The translations under genes and the position numbers were made by a program. From contig JBKQPR010000233.1 of assembly GCA_052144935.1 (NCBI GenBank), positions 1 through 64,000 on the forward strand: a stretch of DNA of 64,000 nt. The letters are read 5' to 3'. Under the pieces are notes generated by a model. It did no database searches, was not told where the DNA came from, and saw only the letters and a program-made list of their open reading frames with translations. This document shows positions 26,082 to 34,015 of the stretch, piece after piece. The stretch's first letter is position 1. Every line of letters starts with the position of its first letter. This stretch comes from JOPF133 sp052144935. Lineage in GTDB: Bacteria; Acidobacteriota; Terriglobia; Bryobacterales; Bryobacteraceae.

Positions 26082-26825
26082 GTGCAAGAAGCTGCCGCGC
26101 GACCTGCCAGGATCTCCGTCATTATCCCCGTCTACAACGAGTTCCGCACCTTCCACCAGGTGTTGGAGCGGGTGCGCCGCGCACCCCTGCCGCAGGGCTG
26201 CTCGATGGAAGTGGTGGTGATCGACGACGGTTCCACCGATGGCACCACGCAGGTGCTCGGCGAACACGTGCGGGCGGGCGTCGTAGTGGGCCACTACTCG
26301 CCCGAAAACCGCGGTAAGGGCGCCGCCATTCGAACCGGGATCTCGATCGCGTCGGGCGACATCGTAATTATTCAAGACGGCGACCTGGAATACGATCCAT
26401 CGGATTACCTGCGCATTCTGGAGCCGATCGTCCGCGGCCAAGCCGACGTGGTCTACGGCTCGCGCTTCCTCGCGCGGCCCACCGGCATGGCGCTGAAGAA
26501 CCGCATCGCCAACTGGATTCTAACCGCCGCCGCCAATCTGCTTTACGGCGCCGGCATCAGCGACGAGGCCACTGCCTACAAGGCCTTCCGCATGACGGCG
26601 CTGCGCCGGCTCCACTTGGAATGCCGGCGCTTCGAGTTCTGCCCCGAGGTGACCGCCAAGCTTCGCCGCCTGGGGTACCGCATCCACGAGGTCCCCATCG
26701 GCTACAACGCCCGCGGCATCGCCGACGGCAAGAAGATCCGCGCGCGCGATGGCTTCCAGGCGCTCTGGACGCTGGCCAGGTACCGCTTTACGCCGCGGCG
26801 CAAACTGCTGCGGCGGAAGGAGTAG
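26082..26825 (+). CDS. Family 2 glycosyltransferase, dolichol-phosphate mannose synthase-like
   Basis: This 247-residue enzyme has a GT-A fold: ARISVIIPVYNEFRTFHQVL at the N-terminus, VVVIDDGSTDGTTQVL as the nucleotide-sugar motif, GKGAAIRTGISIASGDIVII followed by QDGDLEYDP for the metal-binding Asp residues, and YGSRFLARPTGMALKN. The pattern matches DPM1-like enzymes that move a sugar from a nucleotide donor to a polyprenyl phosphate. There are no C-terminal membrane helices, so it is of the soluble or peripheral type. The start is either TTG at 26079 or GTG at 26082; I favour GTG because the -10 box would start transcription there. It could feed the GT-C enzymes encoded elsewhere in the window. 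Confidence 0.85.
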   Translation: MQEAAARPARISVIIPVYNEFRTFHQVLERVRRAPLPQGCSMEVVVIDDGSTDGTTQVLGEHVRAGVVVGHYSPENRGKGAAIRTGISIASGDIVIIQDGDLEYDPSDYLRILEPIVRGQADVVYGSRFLARPTGMALKNRIANWILTAAANLLYGAGISDEATAYKAFRMTALRRLHLECRRFEFCPEVTAKLRRLGYRIHEVPIGYNARGIADGKKIRARDGFQALWTLARYRFTPRRKLLRRKE

Positions 26826-27069
26826 CGCGGTCGGGCGCCACTCTCAGTTCGATCCCTGCCTGGCGCCGCCCTCCTGCGCGCGCACTTGGAAATATCCCAG
26901 GGCATTCGGCCCGGACCGGTTCTCTGCCAACATGCCAGCATTTGACGGTATGTCGGCAGCCAGGGCGCCCGGATTGGCGTCGCTTCGATCGCAATGTCCC
27001 CGCTTTCCACAGAATTTCCATAGAATTATGACTACTGCTGAATGGCCCGCCAGGTGCCATGTGAGGGGT

Positions 27070-27945
27070 ATGAGACGCAATGGGCTGTCGAAAATCAGAG
27101 TGTCGGGAGCGGTGGTGCTGCTTTCGGTGGCCGCGGTTGCCCGTGCGGCCGGCACGAATCTCGAACGAGCCGAAGAAGCGTACCAGCGCACCGATTACAA
27201 AGCGACCCTCAATACTCTGCTGCCTGTTACCCAAAAGAACGCGGCGGTCTACGCCTTGACCGGGAAAGCCTATTACATGGATGGCCAGTACAAGTACTCC
27301 GCAAGCTGTTTGGAGAAGGCCGTTATGGAAGATCCTCTGAGTTCCAATTACTACGATTGGCTGGGCAAAGCTTATGGCCGGCGCGCCGAACAGTCCAGTT
27401 TCCTTACGGCGCTTCCGTATGCCAACAAGACGCGCGATGCCTTCGAGAAGGCCGTGGCTCTCGACCCCTCCAATCTGGAAGCGCTGGGCGACCTCTTCGA
27501 GTACTACCTCCAGGCTCCCGGCATCGTTGGAGGAGGGGTAGATAAGGCAGAAGGAGTGGCCGTCCGAATCGGCCGCCTGAGCGAGGCCGAATACCACTAT
27601 GACCGTGCCAGGATTGCCGAGAAGCGCAAGAACATTCAGGTAGCGGAAGAGGAACTCCGCAAGGCCATGCAGCTCGCACCGGGCCATATAGGCCGGGTGA
27701 TTGACCTGGCCCGGTTCCTATCCGAGCATGGCCGCTACGAGGAAAGCGACAATCTCTTTCGCACGGCCGCGCAAATCGAACCGGATTCGCCCAAGCTCAT
27801 GTTCGCGCGCGCGGCTGCTTATATCCACAGTGGGCGGAACCTCGAAGACGCCAGGATGCTCCTCCGCCAGTACGCCGAATCGCGGATTACGCCCGATGAT
27901 CCGCCCCGCTCTGAAGTTGCAAAGCTTCTGGAAAGGTCACGGTAG
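27070..27945 (+). CDS. Secreted tetratricopeptide-repeat protein
   Basis: This 291-residue protein has a signal peptide (GLSKIRVSGAVVLLSVAAVARA) and about six TPR units. Examples are ERAEEAYQRTDYKATLNTLL, GKAYYMDGQYKYSASCLEKA and VIDLARFLSEHGRYEESDNL. It probably acts in the periplasm as a scaffold. I chose the ATG at 27070 after GTGAGGGG; the longer upstream frame has no coding character. The next gene starts 6 bases after its stop, so the two form an operon. No enzymatic domain is seen. Confidence 0.75.
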   Translation: MRRNGLSKIRVSGAVVLLSVAAVARAAGTNLERAEEAYQRTDYKATLNTLLPVTQKNAAVYALTGKAYYMDGQYKYSASCLEKAVMEDPLSSNYYDWLGKAYGRRAEQSSFLTALPYANKTRDAFEKAVALDPSNLEALGDLFEYYLQAPGIVGGGVDKAEGVAVRIGRLSEAEYHYDRARIAEKRKNIQVAEEELRKAMQLAPGHIGRVIDLARFLSEHGRYEESDNLFRTAAQIEPDSPKLMFARAAAYIHSGRNLEDARMLLRQYAESRITPDDPPRSEVAKLLERSR

Positions 27946-27951
27946 AGCCGT

Positions 27952-28674
27952 ATGAGACGAAATAGGATGCGGTTAGTCGTTTTGCCGGTCCTGCTGCAGG
28001 CGGCGGTTTGGGCTGGGGGTCCGGCTGAATCGGGAATGGCGGCAGCCAGTTCGGCGCCCGATCCAAGCCTGGTTCTTGCCCGATATCTGGAAACGGCCTC
28101 GCAGACCACGCCTTGGAGCGCGGAGACCATCGACATAGAGGCATCCCTCCCCACACATACCAAAAGCGGCCATCTCCGGGCGATTCGCAGGGGCCCAGAG
28201 GGCACCCCTCCCTTTGGCCGGCCGGAATATCAGGTGCTCACCATAGACGGCGACCGCACCATCAGGCAACAGGTGATTGCGCGATATATTTCCGCCGAGG
28301 TGGAAGCGGCGGCTCTGCCTCCTGCCTCCGTCGCTATTGCGCCCGCGAATTACCGCTTCCGATACCGGGGTTCCATCGTCGAGGGCGGAACGCTCGCATA
28401 CATCTTTGAGATCAAGCCGCGAAAGAAGCGAATCGGGTTGATGCGGGGCCAACTATGGATTGACGCCGGCAGCGGGTTGGTCCGGCGGCAAACCGGCTAC
28501 CTGGTGCGCTCGCCTTCTATATTTGTGCGGCGTGTCAATATCACGCGCGATACGGCCGCTCGCGACGGGGTAGCGTATGAGCGGACCACGCACCTCGAGA
28601 TCGACACGCGCCTGATTGGACTCGCGGAGCTGACCATCACGGAGCGCCCGTATTCGCCGGATACGGCCGAGTAG
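27952..28674 (+). CDS. Secreted protein of unknown function, lipoprotein-sorting-like fold
   Basis: This 240-residue protein has a signal peptide (MRLVVLPVLLQAAVWA) and a beta-rich body. Strand-like pieces are HTKSGHLRAIRRGP, EYQVLTIDGDRTIRQQVIAR, NYRFRYRGSIVEGGTLAYIF and GQLWIDAGSGLVRRQTGYLV. The order (a precursor-like domain, FEIKPRKKRIGLMRGQLWID, then interaction strands) recalls the half-barrel LolA/LolB/outer-membrane lipoprotein-sorting fold, but I cannot assign the family firmly. A reverse-orientation copy of the dispersed 18-bp motif lies in it at 28191-28208 and encodes GPEGTPP. It is in an operon with the TPR protein upstream. Confidence 0.6.
   Translation: MRRNRMRLVVLPVLLQAAVWAGGPAESGMAAASSAPDPSLVLARYLETASQTTPWSAETIDIEASLPTHTKSGHLRAIRRGPEGTPPFGRPEYQVLTIDGDRTIRQQVIARYISAEVEAAALPPASVAIAPANYRFRYRGSIVEGGTLAYIFEIKPRKKRIGLMRGQLWIDAGSGLVRRQTGYLVRSPSIFVRRVNITRDTAARDGVAYERTTHLEIDTRLIGLAELTITERPYSPDTAE
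28191..28208 (-). repeat. 18-bp GC motif copy in the secreted hypothetical gene
   Basis: The minus strand reads GGGGTGCCCTCTGGGCCC, an exact consensus match, antisense to the gene and encoding Gly-Pro-Glu-Gly-Thr-Pro in a predicted loop. Confidence 0.75.
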
Positions 28675-28764
28675 ATTGCAACTGGGGACCGGCACGGCAC
28701 GAACCCGGCAACGCGGCAAGGTCGCGGCTGGGCCCTTGTGGGATCATGAGACTGGTCGATCCAC

Positions 28765-29196
28765 GTGAAACCCGATGCGCATGACCCCTATCGTCTGCAA
28801 CGCTTCGTGGATGCCCAGAATGGCGTTTACGAACAGGTATGCGCGGAGCTTCGCAAAGGCGAGAAGCAAGGCCATTGGATATGGTTTGTCTTCCCGCAGA
28901 TTCAGGGGCTGGGATCCAGCGCCACAGCGGCCGAGTTCGCCATCTCCTCGCGGGAGGAGGCCGCCCGATACCTAGACCACCCCATACTGGGGCCAAGGCT
29001 CGCGGAATGCACGCGCCTCGTGACGCTGGTCGAAGGGCGTTCGATCCAGCAGATTCTCCCGTATCCCGATTACTTGAAATTTCGATCGTCCATGACCCTG
29101 TTCGCCCATGCCGCGGCGGACAACCGGATCTTCTTGCAGGCGCTCCGAAAATATTTCGGAGGCGAATTCGACCCCCTGACGCTGGCGCGGCTGTGA
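28765..29196 (+). CDS. DUF1810 family protein
   Basis: This 143-residue protein matches the DUF1810 pattern from end to end: DPYRLQRFVDAQNGVYEQVC at the start, LRKGEKQGHWIWFVFPQIQG, LGSSATAAEFAISSREEAAR, YLDHPILGPRLAECTRLV and SSMTLFAHAAADNRIFLQAL. Members are small soluble proteins of unknown activity. The start is GTG at 28765 and no strong ribosome-binding site precedes it. The gene stands alone. Immediately after it lies a duplicated fragment of the phosphotransferase gene found 800 bases downstream. Confidence 0.88.
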   Translation: MKPDAHDPYRLQRFVDAQNGVYEQVCAELRKGEKQGHWIWFVFPQIQGLGSSATAAEFAISSREEAARYLDHPILGPRLAECTRLVTLVEGRSIQQILPYPDYLKFRSSMTLFAHAAADNRIFLQALRKYFGGEFDPLTLARL

Positions 29197-29206
29197 TCGC
29201 GGCACG

Positions 29207-29270
29207 ATGCTATTCCGCCCCGCCGTGTGTCCTCAACAGCCCCACCAATTCCTGCGCCACCGGCTCCGGC
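29207..29270. repeat. 64-bp duplicate of the phosphotransferase gene 3' end
   Basis: This segment matches 30046-30109 over 64 bases with five mismatches in the same orientation. The downstream copy encodes the last codons of the phosphotransferase (EPVARELVGLLKTHSGAE) on the minus strand. The upstream copy has no gene attached. It looks like a relic of a tandem duplication or of an older copy of the gene. Confidence 0.85.
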
Positions 29271-29391
29271 CGAAACCCGGGGGAACGGAAACACCACCGG
29301 CTACCTGAGTCAAGTCAAGTGGCTACTCCATCACTGGTGTTACGAGCGCCGAGTCTCGTCTCGGCGGACCTGCGCACCGGGAAATGCCGGG

Positions 29392-29742
29392 TCAGGCCAT
29401 TTTGGGATTAGGGCCATATGCGTTTTCACCGGATTGGCTGTCCTGACACAGGAAGACCAAATTGACCACCGGGAGAAGAATCCACCATCCGCTTCGACCG
29501 GTGTCATGCATTCTTCGAATTCCGACGGCAATGCCGGGAACCAATAGTGCCAAGCTGTAAATCCTGGTTACAAGGGGGGTTAAGTCCGGGGGGCCGAGAA
29601 TGACGATCTCCATTAAGCGCATCCAGACGCCGATGAGGAAATAGATAATGCAGTTGAATAGGAAGAACATCCAGTACTCCTTTCGTCTCGCTCTTCCACT
29701 AAACACCGCATATTTCTTCAGTACATCAAGATACCAATGCAT
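29392..29742 (-). CDS. DUF805 membrane protein
   Basis: This 116-residue protein has the DUF805 signature: a short amphipathic start, FSGRARRKEYWMFFLFNCII, a first membrane pair, and GIRRMHDTGRSGWWILLPVV near the end. Three to four membrane helices are expected. Members are small inner-membrane proteins without known activity. It starts with ATG at 29742 after a stretch with GGAAAAGAGG-like content. The region is flanked on the left by the duplicated fragment and lies between unrelated genes. Confidence 0.85.
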   Translation of the reverse strand: MHWYLDVLKKYAVFSGRARRKEYWMFFLFNCIIYFLIGVWMRLMEIVILGPPDLTPLVTRIYSLALLVPGIAVGIRRMHDTGRSGWWILLPVVNLVFLCQDSQSGENAYGPNPKMA

Positions 29743-30045
29743 ATTTCCTCTTTTCCTTCACCTTTATTCCTTCCGGCGTTGAACTCATCGGTGACGGCAT
29801 GCGAGGAACCCCAGTGGCGAGCGACGCTTTCCAGTAGGATTGCTCATGACAACCGGCCTCAAGAAATGCCTGCCCCCAGGCAGCCAAAGATATCACAGTA
29901 ATATGAAGTCCGTGGGCTTCGAATCCCCGCCGATAGCCGCCCGGGGACGACCAAGAGACCAAGACACCTCGCCCAGCCGCTACCCATCCTTGCGGGCTGG
30001 GCTGTTGGCGCCCACACCAGAACCGCGGGACGCTCAGAGATTGCC
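29743..30045. other. Non-coding spacer between DUF805 and phosphotransferase genes
   Basis: About 300 bases, less GC-rich in the left third. I see no gene, no terminator with a T tract and no recognised RNA. It probably carries the promoter of the minus-strand DUF805 gene near 29760-29790. Confidence 0.45.
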
Positions 30046-30048
30046 ATG

Positions 30049-31083
30049 CTATTCCGCCCCGCTGTGTGTCTTCAACAGCCCCACCAACTCGCGCGCCACC
30101 GGCTCCGGCAGGTCTTCGTGCGTCAGGCTTTCGCAGATGGCTGCCAGAGCCAGCAATTGCGAAAGGCGCCGCCAGTCTTCGGGCAGGTGGCCGCCCGCGG
30201 CGCGATAGCCGGCTGAGAAGTGCGGCTCGGCCAGCGGGGCGTGGGCCTTTTCATAGCGCAGAAAGCTGCCCAGATCGGCCAGCGGCGAGCCGGATACGGC
30301 GAACTCCCAATCCAGCACGGCGGCCACCGCCCAACGGCCGGCCACGGGGCGCACCAGCAGATTGCGGTGGTTGAAATCACCATGCACCAGGCGCGGGTCG
30401 GCGTCCTGGGCGGCCAATTGGGGCGCCCATCGCCACGCCAGATCGTGGACGCGGCCGCGCCAATCGGCGGGCACGCGCCGTTCGAGCGGCGCCTGCCGAA
30501 GGCACAGGTCGATGAAGCGCGGGACGGGGTCGGGCCCCTCCAGCAGGGGCGCCCCGACGGCCGGCCCCGGACCCAGCCAGCCCGCCTTTGGAAACCGGAC
30601 GCGGCCAATGGAGGCCAGGGTTTCGCCCGCGGAGTAAGCCGCCTGGGCGATGGCCTCGGCGTCGCCGGTGTTTTTCAGCTTGTGAAAGCTGATGCCCTCG
30701 ACGTAGCGCGCCAGGGTGAATGGCGGAACTCCTTCCGATTCATGGTGTTTCACGTGAAACAATTCCGGCACGGGCACCCGCGAGCCGCCCAGCAGCCGGA
30801 AAATGTCGATCTCCTTCTGGCAGAGCGAGGGATCGTGCTCGTAGATCCGCAGCACCACCACGTCTGGCTCCAGGTCTGGCTCCAGGTCCGGCTCCAGGCC
30901 GGGCACGCTATCCAGCGCGATCTTGAAATTGGCGTTACGCAGGCCGCCCGCGAGCGGCTCCGCGTGAAGCGCGCGGCGGCCCGGAAAGGCGGCGTTGACG
31001 ATCCGCTCCAGCAACTCCGCGGACAGCGTGCGGCGCGGCTCCGGCCGGTTCCAGCGGGCTTCCCGCGGTGCGCCTGGGACCAT
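30049..31083 (-). CDS. Aminoglycoside phosphotransferase-family kinase
   Basis: This 344-residue protein has the APH/choline-kinase fold. The catalytic loop is LVHGDFNHRNLLV, with the Asp base and Asn metal ligand, and the second metal site is VLDWEFAVSGSPLADL. The nucleotide-binding N-lobe shows LAGGLRNANFKIALD. Within the N-lobe, EPDLEPDLEPD is an in-frame expansion of an 12-18 base unit, absent from relatives as far as I recall. Members phosphorylate diverse small molecules (antibiotics, choline, homoserine, sugars), so the substrate is open. It starts 4 bases after the stop of the large membrane glycosyltransferase, so the two may be co-transcribed. Its 3' end is duplicated at 29207-29270. 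Confidence 0.85.
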   Translation of the reverse strand: MVPGAPREARWNRPEPRRTLSAELLERIVNAAFPGRRALHAEPLAGGLRNANFKIALDSVPGLEPDLEPDLEPDVVVLRIYEHDPSLCQKEIDIFRLLGGSRVPVPELFHVKHHESEGVPPFTLARYVEGISFHKLKNTGDAEAIAQAAYSAGETLASIGRVRFPKAGWLGPGPAVGAPLLEGPDPVPRFIDLCLRQAPLERRVPADWRGRVHDLAWRWAPQLAAQDADPRLVHGDFNHRNLLVRPVAGRWAVAAVLDWEFAVSGSPLADLGSFLRYEKAHAPLAEPHFSAGYRAAGGHLPEDWRRLSQLLALAAICESLTHEDLPEPVARELVGLLKTHSGAE

Positions 31084-31087
31084 TTCG

Positions 31088-33874
31088 TCACTCCACGATC
31101 AATTCGTCCACATCCACGTAGTTGCCCGAAGAGCGCGGATTCGGGCGGTTGAGGATGCGCACTTCGAACACGTGATCGCCTTGGCCGGCCGCCCGAAAGA
31201 CGCTGCGCGACTGCCACGCGGTATCGGGCGCATAAAGGTCCACCTCGCCCCGCGGCTGGCCATCCAGAAACACCTGCGCGATCCCGCGGTTCAGGGCCTT
31301 GGTGTAAACCCAGGTGACGGCGGCGCCCCGGAACGGGAACTGAAAGCTCGCGCCGGGCACATCCGAGTAGGTCACCGAGCGGTTGGCAGCTTGGGCAAAC
31401 TGGGTGTCGTGCGACCAGTAGCCGAAGAAGGAGATGCGCGGGTCCAGATCGTCGTAGGCGCCCGCCGCCGGCACTTCCACCGCGGCAGTCGTGCAGGGGC
31501 GCAGGTTGGCGAGCCGGAAGCCGCCGGGCCCAGAGGGCACCCCCGAGGGCACCCCGGAGGGCACTCCGGAGGGCGCCCCGGAGGGCGCTCCGGATTCGGT
31601 CTGGGAGCAGCCATCGATCAGCGCCTTCCATTGGGCCTCGCGGACGGGCACGCCGCTGGCCGGATCCGGATAAATGAAATGCCGGATTCCCAGTTGCCGC
31701 GCCAATTCGAGCGCCTCATGGGGCGTCCGCAGCGCCATCACCCGCTGCATGAACATGTACGAGTGCCAGCCATTGGTGTAAGCTTGGGCGCGCAATTCGG
31801 CGATGTCGCCGGTCTCCAGGAACAATACGTTCTCTCCCGGGTGCCGGCGGTTCAGCCGGTCCACCAGCAGGCGTACCGGGGCTGCCGCGGCCAGGTAGCG
31901 TTCGGCCGCGCCGCGCTCCAGCGGATTCAGGCAAAACGTCTTGTGATACCAGGAGGAGGAGGGCAGAAACCACAGGTTGAGCCCCAGGCAGACGAGGGCC
32001 GCGCCCGCCAGCATTCGCCCGGGCGGCCAGGGCCGCGACAGGGCGCCCTCCGGGCCCGGCCGCGGGACCAACGCCAGCGCCAGGGTGAGCAGCGGAAAGG
32101 CCGGGTACAGATAGCGCACATTCGGACGCAGCGCCAATCCCAGGAACGTGCCTCCGAAGGCTGCCCAGACCAGGGTCCATTCGGTGAATTTCCAGCCCTG
32201 GCCCGCTCCCTCACGGTCGTGGCCCGGAACAGATCCCGGCTCCAGGGGCACCCCGTCAGCGAGCGGTTTCGGAACACCAGCGAATCTCGCGGTCGGGGGA
32301 CCATGCGCCGGGCGCGGCAACAGCACCACATCACGCGGCCGGAAACCCAGCAGCACCAGCGGCGCCAGCAGGAGGAGGTGGAATCCGATGGAGCCATCCT
32401 GCCCTTCCCAATAGCGGTGCGTGTCGAAGGTGACGTCGAAGGGCGTGCGCCAGGTTACCGGCTCGCTGAAGCGGGTATCGGGCGACATCACCGGCGCGTA
32501 ATACGGCGAGCGGAACCACTGGTTCGCAAACGGGAAGACCGGGTTGCCGGTGACCCGCCAGGCGTAGGCATACGGCAGCAGCGCCACCGCCAGGAACGCC
32601 GCCGCGGATGCCAGCACCCAGCGCTTCGCGCCGCGCCGCCACATTCGCGCCAGTTCCCAGGCCAACACCGCCCCGATTGCGACCACAAACGGCAGCGCCA
32701 TCAGCTTCACCGCCATGGACGAGGCCAAGAGGAAAGCGCACACCGCCAGCCACGCCGGCCGTCCGGTTTCGCGCTGCCGCCACAGTGCCGCAAGAGCGCC
32801 CGCCAGCAGCGCGGCGTAGAACGTTTCCACGAACAGCGACCCGGTGACCAGTTGTACCACCGGGGTCGAGGCGTAGAGCGCGGTGAGCAGGAAGGCCATC
32901 GGCCGCGAGGCCCAGCGGCGCGCGAAGCCATAAAGGAATCCGCAGAGGGCCGCCAGCAGCGCGAAGTTGAGGAAGCGCGCCGCGAACTCGCCGCCCAGCA
33001 GGTAGGCGATGGTGTAGCCCCAGACCGCGCCCATCGGCATGACCGCCCAGGTGAAGTGGCGGAAATCGAAGCTCCACTGATGGTGGTTGGCGACGTAGGC
33101 CGGGACCACCAGGTGCATGGAGAGCGCATCCGTGCTCACTTCCGGCTTCAGGACCACCAGCCAGTGCGCCAGGACGGGCACCAGAGCCAGCGCCAGCGAG
33201 GCGTACTCCAGGCGCGAATCGAGGCGCACGGGGCGCAGCAGGGCGACCGCGTCGCGCAGGCACGCCGCCGTGTTTCGCGGCCTGGCTGCCAGGGGCGCGG
33301 CCAGAAGAGCCAGCCAGGTGGCTGGGTAATTGACGGGAAAGTGCGCCGCGAGACCGGCGAGCCATAGGAACGCGCCGAGGCCGGTGAGGAGTGCCAGAAA
33401 GGGGGTGCCCATGGACCAGCGGCCATCATCCGAAGAGCGGCCCGACAGTGCGAGCGTGGTGGGGCAGGCGATTCGCCTGCCATCGGCGGACTTGGGCAGG
33501 GGGGCGCCCGTTGGGCCCGCCCGCCCCACCAGTCCCGCCAGCATGAGCCGCCCCAGCGCGAAGCAGGCGAACAGGAGAAATAGGGCGGCGGCCACCGGCA
33601 GTGCGCCCACCGCTGCCACGCTGTAAGCGGCCACCAGGCAAAACGTGGCTGGCGCCTGCCAGGCGGGCCGCCATAGGATCCAGCCACCGAACCAAAGAAG
33701 CGACGCCGCGAGGAAGATCAGGAAGCGCTCGCCGCCGGGGGCCTGCCAGATCTCCTGCCGCCAAAGGTGGCGGGACCAGAACCCGTAAAAGGAAACCGCC
33801 GCGAGCGCCGCGAGCGTGGCCGCGAACCACCAGCCGCGCCGCGCATCGCTGGTCCCTGGAAGCGAAGGCTCCAT
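31088..33874 (-). CDS. Large GT-C-type membrane glycosyltransferase
   Basis: This 928-residue protein has an N-terminal region with about twelve membrane helices and a C-terminal extracytoplasmic domain. A GT-C-like periplasmic loop is seen in VLKPEVSTDALSMHLVVPAY, followed by HHQWSFDFRHFTWAVMPMGA and ASTPVVQLVTGSLFVETFYA, which resemble family 39/ArnT-like transferases. The C-terminus has a beta-rich module (PRISFFGYWSHDTQFAQAAN to EVRILNRPNPRSSGNYVDVD). Between them is a tandem Gly-Ala/Val-Pro-Ser repeat (about residues 765-785). Three copies of the dispersed 18-bp motif lie in this gene. The acceptor and donor are unknown; a lipid-linked sugar donor is the usual choice for the class. Confidence 0.72.
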   Translation of the reverse strand: MEPSLPGTSDARRGWWFAATLAALAAVSFYGFWSRHLWRQEIWQAPGGERFLIFLAASLLWFGGWILWRPAWQAPATFCLVAAYSVAAVGALPVAAALFLLFACFALGRLMLAGLVGRAGPTGAPLPKSADGRRIACPTTLALSGRSSDDGRWSMGTPFLALLTGLGAFLWLAGLAAHFPVNYPATWLALLAAPLAARPRNTAACLRDAVALLRPVRLDSRLEYASLALALVPVLAHWLVVLKPEVSTDALSMHLVVPAYVANHHQWSFDFRHFTWAVMPMGAVWGYTIAYLLGGEFAARFLNFALLAALCGFLYGFARRWASRPMAFLLTALYASTPVVQLVTGSLFVETFYAALLAGALAALWRQRETGRPAWLAVCAFLLASSMAVKLMALPFVVAIGAVLAWELARMWRRGAKRWVLASAAAFLAVALLPYAYAWRVTGNPVFPFANQWFRSPYYAPVMSPDTRFSEPVTWRTPFDVTFDTHRYWEGQDGSIGFHLLLLAPLVLLGFRPRDVVLLPRPAHGPPTARFAGVPKPLADGVPLEPGSVPGHDREGAGQGWKFTEWTLVWAAFGGTFLGLALRPNVRYLYPAFPLLTLALALVPRPGPEGALSRPWPPGRMLAGAALVCLGLNLWFLPSSSWYHKTFCLNPLERGAAERYLAAAAPVRLLVDRLNRRHPGENVLFLETGDIAELRAQAYTNGWHSYMFMQRVMALRTPHEALELARQLGIRHFIYPDPASGVPVREAQWKALIDGCSQTESGAPSGAPSGVPSGVPSGVPSGPGGFRLANLRPCTTAAVEVPAAGAYDDLDPRISFFGYWSHDTQFAQAANRSVTYSDVPGASFQFPFRGAAVTWVYTKALNRGIAQVFLDGQPRGEVDLYAPDTAWQSRSVFRAAGQGDHVFEVRILNRPNPRSSGNYVDVDELIVE
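31526..31543 (-). repeat. 18-bp GC motif copy seeding a tandem repeat in the GT-C gene
   Basis: The minus strand reads GGGGTGCCCTCTGGGCCC, an exact match. To its right (31543-31590) the first half of the motif is repeated four more times as GGGGTGCCCTC-like units, encoding the Gly-Val/Ala-Pro-Ser repeat. It looks as if the motif was the seed of a tandem expansion. Confidence 0.75.
32040..32057 (+). repeat. 18-bp GC motif copy, second in the GT-C gene
   Basis: AGGGCGCCCTCCGGGCCC, two changes from consensus, antisense to the gene, in the loop RPGPEGALSRPWPPG. Confidence 0.65.
33501..33518 (+). repeat. 18-bp GC motif copy, third in the GT-C gene
   Basis: GGGGCGCCCGTTGGGCCC, one to two changes from consensus, antisense to the gene. 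It encodes RAGPTGAPLPKS between predicted membrane helices. Confidence 0.7.
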
Positions 33875-34015
33875 GATAGTTGAGTTGGAAGCGGCGCGTT
33901 TGGATGCCGCGGCTGTGCCCCTGGAGAGATCTTACGCGGATTCGGCGGCATTCACAACGAGGCAGGCTGTTCCGTGGGCGGGCGACGATGGGATGCTTGA
34001 AGCCGATGTACCGGC

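Noticed and set aside
30995..33367. A 790-codon open frame on the plus strand across the GT-C gene
   Set aside because: It is antisense to a well-supported membrane protein and its product is rich in Arg, Gly and Gln without domains. High GC makes such shadow frames common.
33875..34015. A short plus-strand frame starting at 33873 in the spacer
   Set aside because: It has no ribosome-binding site, no recognised family and runs into the antisense of the TIGR03435 gene.
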